Assembly: GCA_946478915.1 (NCBI GenBank)
Contig: CAMLER010000212.1
Location: forward strand, 1-8,022
DNA: 8,022 nt
Direction: 5' to 3'
Origin: an uncultured Chryseolinea sp.
Lineage (GTDB): Bacteria; Bacteroidota; Bacteroidia; Cytophagales; Cyclobacteriaceae
Position numbers and translations under genes: made by a program. The notes under the pieces were generated by a model. That model saw only the letters and a list, made by a program, of their open reading frames with translations, searched no databases and was not told the DNA's origin. Position 1 is the first letter of the stretch; every line of letters starts with the position of its first letter. Shown piece after piece: positions 1 through 5,730 of this stretch.

Positions 1-3000
1 GCATTCCTCCGGCGCTGAAAATGGTAAGTTGTGCCTCAAGGTCGTCTCCCGAACGATTGTGTGTGAAAAAAATAGAAGTTTCAGAAACAAAAGGATTCGG
101 AAAATTTCCTAAGGTCTCAATAACGATGTCTTCACCATCCGTCACGACAAACTCAATGGTTGTTTCCGCCGAGTTATTATGCGTATCCCATGCTTTCACG
201 GTGATTGTATGCTTTCCCGGTGACAAACCTCTGATTGGAAAATGTACACTTCCCCGGGTAAAATCATCAATGTAAGATTCGTAATAATCATTTAAAATAT
301 AAGGCGGCTCGCTTCCATCCAGAAACGCCACAAGGCTCTTCGCCGTGCCGTCATCTGAAATATTTATGCCGCTTGCGTCTTGTAAGTCTACAACTAAAGT
401 TGAATTCGTGTTAACAATCCCTCCAGCCGTAAATGTAGTATCGCCCATAAATGCCTGTATTATTGGCCCCTGATTATCAAAAGCAAACTCCGGTTCGCTT
501 CCACCAACCTTAAAGGATAATCCGCCGTTAGCATCACGCCGTGAATGAGCATCATAAGCATATAAGCTTAGTTTTCCCTGATCGACCTCGTTTGAAATGT
601 TTTTTGTCAATATAAACTCAAAACTGAAGATTCCATTGTTGACTGACGCTTTCCCATGGTAAAGGATATTTTGCCATGTTTTGTATTGAAATGGAGGATC
701 GTTTTTTCCAATCGTTTCATATTCTACCTGCCGGTCGTACAGTGTAAAATCCACGACGCCGTTAAAGTCCTGAATCAACAATCCGGACTCATCGTGTATC
801 TCACCTTCCAGCACAACAGTTGACAATGCCTTAAGCGTGTCTGAACCGCTTTTGGTTTCAACCTTTGTGACAACCACCGACTCAGAAGGGATTGCCAGCG
901 TCATAGAGGGATCGCCAAGCAATGAAAAATTTCTGTTTCCCACTCCACTCGAACTGTTGTTCTTTGTATCTCGAAACACCTCACCTAATGATGGTACATG
1001 AGACGAATTCTCTAACAATGCATTATAAAATTGCTGATTCAACACAAAGTTTGTTCCTGCGTTAACGGGTCGCGACGTTGTTACCAGGCCAATAGCCCCT
1101 CCGTCCTTATGAAGCATGCTCAACTCTGCCCCCGATACAATTGTGGGATCATCCTGTCGCCCGAATTCGCATGTCGCCGTCACCAGGAAGGGATAATCTT
1201 GGTTATCCAACTCTCCAATTTCCACACTGGAAAAAATATTTTCGTCCGCCCACTGCTTTTCGTTCCCATGACCTGTAAAATTGATTATAAGCGATCCACG
1301 GTCAAATCGCTTCACTACGTCCTCATTTGCCTCCGGGATAGCCTCACCGTTAGGTTTAGCGGTTTTAGCGTATGTACCCAAAAATATTTTCTTTGTGTCA
1401 AAACCCGAATGCTGTGATTCAATCATCTCCGCCATCACGTTGGCCTGGGATTGATGTCCGCTTGTAAAATTGTCGGAGTTGTTTCCATCGTCAGCCACAA
1501 AAACTATTTGTTTCCTCCACCTTCCAAACCCACTCTTATGCGTGTCATAATGAATGATCTTATCTACCACTGCCCTCGCCTCTTCCGCTGTCTTCACCGG
1601 CAGCCGTCCGATCCCTATATCCAGCGTGTGATGTTGAACGGGAGATTCCCCCCAGTTTCCTTCATTGTCCTCTAGAAACGCGAAGTAATCGTCAGACGAA
1701 TAGGTTGCTAAAGGCGAAAGCGAATTTCTAGATTCGTAGGTAGGAACAAAGTTCGTGTTCCTTACAAGCCGGTCTTTATAATCATATGATGCTTTGCCCA
1801 TCAACAATACCGACTTGAGTTGTCCTCCGATGTACAGGTGCCTGACGAAGTCTCTGATCGCTGTGACATCCTGACGGCCAGAAGAAAATTCCCGATAGAT
1901 TTGATCTGGTGTAACAACAACTACGTTCCATCCATTGTGCTGACTACGATGTGAGGCCAGGCGTTGTGATTCTGAAAGGAAATCCGGGTGTGAAATAATG
2001 AGCAGGTCCTGGCCGGTTATTCCGCGCAAATCCTGGTTTTCAACTTTTCCTATAAATTCCGGCGCGGGGATATTAGTATCGAAAATTATATATTCCTGTA
2101 GCGTACCACTATCGTCAGAAAAATTCGCAACACTCCCATCCAGCGTATAGCCTTGCTGTTGTGGATCGTATGGTTGTGTAATGTTCCAAATTGAATAGTC
2201 CGACCTTGCATCCGATATTTGAAATGTGGTGACCGGCTGGGCCAAACTTTCATGAGACCGAAAGATAGTCTGGCGTCCCGTTAGAGAAAGTTTTCGCTTG
2301 AAGGTCAAAAGGAAATAGTCGAGAAAACCGGCTGACGCGCCCGATGATGCTCTGTTGAATTGATAGGTAATCACTTGTGCTGAAGCAGACGAGGCCCCGA
2401 CGTCATCAACATTTAACTGAATCGTGTCCTTTTTATGAACGCCCTTTACGCCATATTGTGTATTTGGAATCTGGGGTATGTGTTGTTCCGGGAGTGTCAC
2501 TCCATTCCAAAAAAGATTAAAAGACGATGGCCCATACGATTGCCCGACTACGTCTGATATTACTTTTGCAGACGAACCAGGGACTATATTGTCGACCTCA
2601 AAAGTAAATTTGCGTTGTTCATCAAAATTGAATCGCTCACCATACCATTCACGGCCCGAAGACAGAAGGTTGCGATCATCGGATTCATAATAAATGTAAT
2701 CATCGTATTGATGAATAACGGGGAAGCTACCCTCAATTGAGGGTCGGGTGGATATTCGTTTTCCGTTGTCGCTGGCAACCGTGATGAAATAATAGTTTTT
2801 GTCACTATATAAATTATTTTCATAGGCAAAAACCTGCCGTTTTACGTCGTAGTGGACGTGGTCAGCGCCTTCCGCAAAAAACAGAATATAATCTCCCCTA
2901 TCGAATGACTCGTCGTCTCCCGAGGAAACGAAAATTGCATTCTCCGTCAGGTCCAACGGCCTGGCTACGCTAATATCTTGAGGTAACATTCCTCCCGCGT

Positions 3001-3211
3001 TGCCAAAAACCTTAATCTTAGTGGGGTCGATCGATCCGGCAAAACCCATCTTCCGGAAATCGTCGAAAGTAATCTTGTAGATACCTCGGGTCTCAACTGC
3101 CACAGCGTGCCACGTGCCACTGGAAAGAACTGACGATTGTGCATAAGCTCCGTCAAGCGGACTTACCAGCAGCAGCAATATCAACAACCGTATAGTAGTA
3201 AAAGAATACAC
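1..3211 (-). CDS. porU: Type IX secretion system sortase PorU (C25 gingipain-family cysteine peptidase), C-terminus beyond the left edge
   Basis: PorU is the outer-membrane sortase of the type IX secretion system. It cuts the C-terminal signal domain from cargo and joins the cargo to a surface lipid (A-LPS in Porphyromonas), working with PorV, PorQ and PorZ. I read the frame by eye from 3211 to the left edge: 1070 codons, no stop. The GTG start at 3211-3209 is chosen because no ATG lies between the pssA stop and the signal peptide. It gives a 24-residue signal peptide with a leucine-rich core and cleavage at AYA|QSS. A beta-rich region follows, then the C25 domain at about 400-770. Catalytic His648 lies in NFTGHGNEKQW and Cys681 in TATCEFGRQD. 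Their 33-residue spacing matches that recalled for gingipain and Porphyromonas PorU. LLGDP closes the domain. Ig-like sheets and a FlgD-like segment with NFPNPF near 1035 follow. Family lengths suggest under about 100 residues are missing. It lies 24 bases after pssA. The call is secure; the GTG start is less so. Confidence 0.95.
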   Translation of the reverse strand, partial: MYSFTTIRLLILLLLVSPLDGAYAQSSVLSSGTWHAVAVETRGIYKITFDDFRKMGFAGSIDPTKIKVFGNAGGMLPQDISVARPLDLTENAIFVSSGDDESFDRGDYILFFAEGADHVHYDVKRQVFAYENNLYSDKNYYFITVASDNGKRISTRPSIEGSFPVIHQYDDYIYYESDDRNLLSSGREWYGERFNFDEQRKFTFEVDNIVPGSSAKVISDVVGQSYGPSSFNLFWNGVTLPEQHIPQIPNTQYGVKGVHKKDTIQLNVDDVGASSASAQVITYQFNRASSGASAGFLDYFLLTFKRKLSLTGRQTIFRSHESLAQPVTTFQISDARSDYSIWNITQPYDPQQQGYTLDGSVANFSDDSGTLQEYIIFDTNIPAPEFIGKVENQDLRGITGQDLLIISHPDFLSESQRLASHRSQHNGWNVVVVTPDQIYREFSSGRQDVTAIRDFVRHLYIGGQLKSVLLMGKASYDYKDRLVRNTNFVPTYESRNSLSPLATYSSDDYFAFLEDNEGNWGESPVQHHTLDIGIGRLPVKTAEEARAVVDKIIHYDTHKSGFGRWRKQIVFVADDGNNSDNFTSGHQSQANVMAEMIESQHSGFDTKKIFLGTYAKTAKPNGEAIPEANEDVVKRFDRGSLIINFTGHGNEKQWADENIFSSVEIGELDNQDYPFLVTATCEFGRQDDPTIVSGAELSMLHKDGGAIGLVTTSRPVNAGTNFVLNQQFYNALLENSSHVPSLGEVFRDTKNNSSSGVGNRNFSLLGDPSMTLAIPSESVVVTKVETKSGSDTLKALSTVVLEGEIHDESGLLIQDFNGVVDFTLYDRQVEYETIGKNDPPFQYKTWQNILYHGKASVNNGIFSFEFILTKNISNEVDQGKLSLYAYDAHSRRDANGGLSFKVGGSEPEFAFDNQGPIIQAFMGDTTFTAGGIVNTNSTLVVDLQDASGINISDDGTAKSLVAFLDGSEPPYILNDYYESYIDDFTRGSVHFPIRGLSPGKHTITVKAWDTHNNSAETTIEFVVTDGEDIVIETLGNFPNPFVSETSIFFTHNRSGDDLEAQLTIFSAGGM
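2729..2744. repeat. Perfect 16-base palindrome inside porU
   Basis: ACCCTCAATTGAGGGT reads the same on both strands. It lies within the porU coding frame, where it encodes part of the beta-rich N-terminal region, far from any gene start. It may be chance, or a binding or modification site. No second copy was noticed, though I did not search exhaustively. Confidence 0.5.
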
Positions 3212-3235
3212 GCGATCAACCCGAAAAATAATGCC

Positions 3236-3910
3236 TTATTTGATAACCAGCCGGACTCCTAACGAAAGTGCGATGTATGAAAGTATGATAAAGGGCAGCG
3301 CCGCCCACTGCAAAATGGCCAATAATACTACAGACAGCACCAGGAAAGTAAATCTGATCTTATTGTCGGCCCATGTAAAATTCTTGAATTTCAGGGCAAA
3401 GAGTTCTATTCTGGACACCAGCAGCAAAGAAAATACTACGCATATCACTGCCAATATCACTGGACTATAGACCAGGTCGTAGACAGGTGAGTTGAGAAAC
3501 GGTAGCGCTGTAATAAATATTGCATTTGCAGGTGTTGGTAAGCCTTTAAAAGAATCTGACTGGGTTTCGTCAAGGTTAAAGATCGCCAGCCGGGCGGCAG
3601 AGCAAACAGCAATGAGCAGAGCAACATAGGGCAAATATGAAAATGGCGACTCGAGTACCAATGCCTCATACATGAACAACGCCGGTAATACGCCAAAGCT
3701 GACCACATCGGCCAATGAATCCAGCTCTTTGCCAATTGGTGATGAAATCTTTAGCAACCGTGCGGCAAATCCATCGAAAAAATCAAAGATGCAAGCGGCC
3801 CAAACAAAGTAAGCTGTTCGAAGATCCCAATCTTCCATCAATCCGATGATACCCAGACAACCACACACCAGGTTGCAACAGGTTAAAAAATTCGGAATAT
3901 GTTTTTGCAT
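3236..3910 (-). CDS. pssA: CDP-diacylglycerol--serine O-phosphatidyltransferase (phosphatidylserine synthase)
   Basis: This integral inner-membrane enzyme joins CDP-diacylglycerol and L-serine to give phosphatidylserine and CMP, the step before phosphatidylethanolamine. The 224-residue protein carries the full CDP-alcohol phosphotransferase signature: Asp43, Asp46-Gly47, Ala50-Arg51, Gly60, Asp64 and Asp68 (D-x2-DG-x2-AR-x8-G-x3-D-x3-D). The aspartates bind the catalytic metal ions. RLAIFN (107-112) and FKGLPTPANA (121-130) are what separate serine transferases from glycerol-phosphate or inositol transferases. Hydrophobic segments near 8-25, 33-45, 69-86, 92-111, 148-166 and 188-220 fit the usual multi-pass fold, and the length is normal. 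The ATG at 3910 lies only three bases after the stop of the upstream hydrolase gene, so translation is probably coupled. The stop is followed 24 bases later by porU. A phosphatidylserine decarboxylase gene, often a neighbour elsewhere, is not in the window. Confidence 0.93.
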   Translation of the reverse strand: MQKHIPNFLTCCNLVCGCLGIIGLMEDWDLRTAYFVWAACIFDFFDGFAARLLKISSPIGKELDSLADVVSFGVLPALFMYEALVLESPFSYLPYVALLIAVCSAARLAIFNLDETQSDSFKGLPTPANAIFITALPFLNSPVYDLVYSPVILAVICVVFSLLLVSRIELFALKFKNFTWADNKIRFTFLVLSVVLLAILQWAALPFIILSYIALSLGVRLVIK

Positions 3911-3913
3911 GAA

Positions 3914-4570
3914 TCAGGCTTTCGTAACCGCGCAAAATGGATTGGTCCTTTTCTCGATACCGATGCGAGTGGTGCCCCCATGCCCGGGATACACGATAAC
4001 GTCATCTGGCAGATTAAATAGTTTTTGATGAATGCTCTTGATCAAGGTATCAAAATTGCCGCCGGGTAAATCAGTACGACCAATGCTACCTTCGAACAAA
4101 ACATCCCCTGCAATTAACACCTTTTCTTTGTCATTATAGAAGGCAATATGGCCTGGAGAATGACCGGGGACAAACAGCACCGAAAGTTCGTGGCTCCCGA
4201 AACTCACGCGATCGCCCTCCTTCAGAAAAAAGTCTGGCGTTGACTCTTGGTACCGGTGCATTCCGTAGTGAGGCGCAAGAATTTTTTGGGCATTTAGTAC
4301 AAACTCCTCGGTCGGATGTATGTAAAGCTTTGTGTCGAACCTTTCCTTAACAAACTGATTTCCCAACACGTGATCGATATGACAATGGGTGTTTAGAAGC
4401 ATCTTTACTTTCAATTGGTTTTGGGAGATAAAGTCGGCAAGCTCGCTTTTTTCGTCATCATCGTAACATCCCGGATCTACAACAACAGCCTCTTTTGTGT
4501 CATCATAAACCACATAAGTATTTTCCTGAAACGGGTTGAAAACAAATGGCTGTATTTGGATCAAGATCAC
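3914..4570 (-). CDS. Metallo-beta-lactamase-fold hydrolase, glyoxalase II-like
   Basis: A soluble zinc hydrolase of the metallo-beta-lactamase superfamily, 218 residues from the start chosen here. All metal ligands are visible: HCHIDH with His62, His64, Asp66 and His67, then His137 in PGHSPGH, Asp156 in AGDVLF, and His197 in the closing YPGHGGTT. This arrangement is that of small glyoxalase II-like or persulfide-dioxygenase-like proteins, which cleave thioesters or act on related thiol compounds. It lacks the C-terminal substrate-binding domain of classical GloB, so the substrate cannot be named. The open frame reaches back to a TTG at 4609, but homologues begin just before FNPFQENTYV. The GTG at 4570 is therefore preferred; a TTG at 4564 is also possible. 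It is the first gene of the leftward run, with pssA three bases downstream. Family and fold are secure; exact start and substrate are not. Confidence 0.88.
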   Translation of the reverse strand: MILIQIQPFVFNPFQENTYVVYDDTKEAVVVDPGCYDDDEKSELADFISQNQLKVKMLLNTHCHIDHVLGNQFVKERFDTKLYIHPTEEFVLNAQKILAPHYGMHRYQESTPDFFLKEGDRVSFGSHELSVLFVPGHSPGHIAFYNDKEKVLIAGDVLFEGSIGRTDLPGGNFDTLIKSIHQKLFNLPDDVIVYPGHGGTTRIGIEKRTNPFCAVTKA

Positions 4571-4650
4571 CCTTTTAGTTACTGTCCGGGCGCGCAAAAT
4601 ACAACCCAAATCCCGAAAACCCGAAACAATTCATTAGGTTGCGCCGGTCC
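4571..4650. promoter_or_regulatory. Divergent intergenic region, probable promoters for both gene blocks
   Basis: This 80-base gap is the only substantial non-coding DNA in the window and separates the two divergent blocks, so it most likely holds both promoters. The Bacteroidota sigma-ABfr consensus has a -7 box TAnnTTTG. On the minus strand TATTTTG (4601-4595) and on the plus strand TAGGTTG (4635-4641) come within one base of it, but neither has a well-spaced TTTG -33 box. The plus-strand candidate would leave only about nine untranslated bases. No purine-rich ribosome site precedes the ATG at 4651, as is usual in this phylum. Location is well supported; the individual boxes are weak guesses. 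Confidence 0.35.
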
Positions 4651-5730
4651 ATGGAGAAACCGTCAGAAGTTGATTATATCCTAGTTGGCCAGGGGCTGGC
4701 CGGTTCAGCACTTGCTTTGCAATTGTTGAAGCGACGCAAATCCATTTTAGTCGTCGATCACATCTTCCCAAATGCGCCGTCCCGTGTAGCTGCAGGACTC
4801 TTCAATCCCATTACCGGAAGACATTCAATTAAGACATGGCTTGCCGATCAGCTTTTCCCGTACTTTCACAACTTCTATACCGAGGCAGAGGTTTTTACGA
4901 AAAAAAAATTCTTTTACCCGGCTCCCCTATATAAACCTTTTGCTTCGGCAGAAGACCAAAATGAGTGGATGTCCAAGAGCGCCGAACCCGCTTACAAAGA
5001 CTATGTAGACAGCATCCATTCACAGGCAACAGTACCGTTTGTCAAGGATGGGTTTGGCGGCATGTTCCTCAAACAATGCGGAAACCTGGATACGATAGCA
5101 TATTTGAGTGCCGTTCGGGATCTCATCAAAGCGCGAGGCGTCCTCTTGGAAGAAAGATTTGACGAAAGTCTTTTTACCATGGAGGATGAAGGGGTTCGCT
5201 ATCGGGGATTCTCGGCGGCACATATCATTTTTTGTCAGGGGCTGGACGCCGTGCAATGGTTCAGCTGGGTTCCGGTATTGCCTTTGAAAGGTGAAACTAT
5301 TCACATTCAAGGCGATCACTCAGAAAATATTATTGTAAACCGCGGCGTTTATGTTGTGCCTGTAAACCAAAATGGAACCTGGCGTGTTGGCGCTACATAC
5401 TCCTGGACTGATACGACCAACTTTATCACAGAACAGGCCCGTACCGAATTATCGTCAAAATTGAGCGAATTGATAAGTTTTTCATACGAAATTGTTGGGC
5501 AGGATTGGGGTATCAGGCCCACGACTCACGACCGTCGTCCAATACTTGGAACACATCCTGAACACAGGAGAATGCATATATTCAATGGTCTGGGACCCAA
5601 GGGAGTTAGCCTTGCTCCCTATTTTTCGGATATTTTGCTGAAATACATTGAAAATGGCATCCCCTTAAACAAAGACGTGAACATAGAACGTTATAAATCA
5701 TTATATTGGTCTCCCTCAACACGAATATGA
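4651..5730 (+). CDS. FAD-dependent oxidoreductase of the D-amino-acid oxidase (DAO/glycine oxidase) family
   Basis: A 359-residue flavoprotein that probably oxidises an amine or amino acid; the substrate cannot be told from sequence. The N-terminus has the Rossmann dinucleotide motif GQGLAG (Gly13, Gly15, Gly18), and Asp36 at the end of the second strand would bind the FAD ribose. SRVAAGLFNPITGR (44-57) is the second FAD-contacting segment typical of the family. The C-terminus has GIRPTTHDRRPILG (287-300) and NGLGPKGV (312-319), which close the FAD site. There is no signal peptide or membrane segment, so it is cytoplasmic. The ATG at 4651 is chosen over an in-frame TTG at 4639 because it starts close to the first strand, as in relatives. 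Its stop overlaps the next start in ATGA. A run of nine A at 4900-4908 encodes consecutive lysines. It resembles DadA, ThiO and the C-terminal half of MnmC about equally. Confidence 0.85.
   Translation: MEKPSEVDYILVGQGLAGSALALQLLKRRKSILVVDHIFPNAPSRVAAGLFNPITGRHSIKTWLADQLFPYFHNFYTEAEVFTKKKFFYPAPLYKPFASAEDQNEWMSKSAEPAYKDYVDSIHSQATVPFVKDGFGGMFLKQCGNLDTIAYLSAVRDLIKARGVLLEERFDESLFTMEDEGVRYRGFSAAHIIFCQGLDAVQWFSWVPVLPLKGETIHIQGDHSENIIVNRGVYVVPVNQNGTWRVGATYSWTDTTNFITEQARTELSSKLSELISFSYEIVGQDWGIRPTTHDRRPILGTHPEHRRMHIFNGLGPKGVSLAPYFSDILLKYIENGIPLNKDVNIERYKSLYWSPSTRI

Noticed and set aside
1031..1417. Plus-strand open frame of 128 codons
   Set aside because: It lies exactly opposite the catalytic C25 region of porU in a register where the antisense frame happens to be open. 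The product resembles nothing, while the minus strand carries the His/Cys motifs.
3212..3235. Possible terminator or separate promoter between pssA and porU
   Set aside because: Only 24 bases, with no stem-loop or T-run and no recognisable -7 box.
4571..4609. Longer form of the metallo-hydrolase starting at TTG 4609
   Set aside because: The extra 13 residues are arginine-rich and unlike family N-termini, and they would use up half of the divergent promoter region.
4639..4650. Longer form of the FAD oxidase starting at TTG 4639
   Set aside because: An ATG lies four codons further on, and relatives begin close to the first Rossmann strand.
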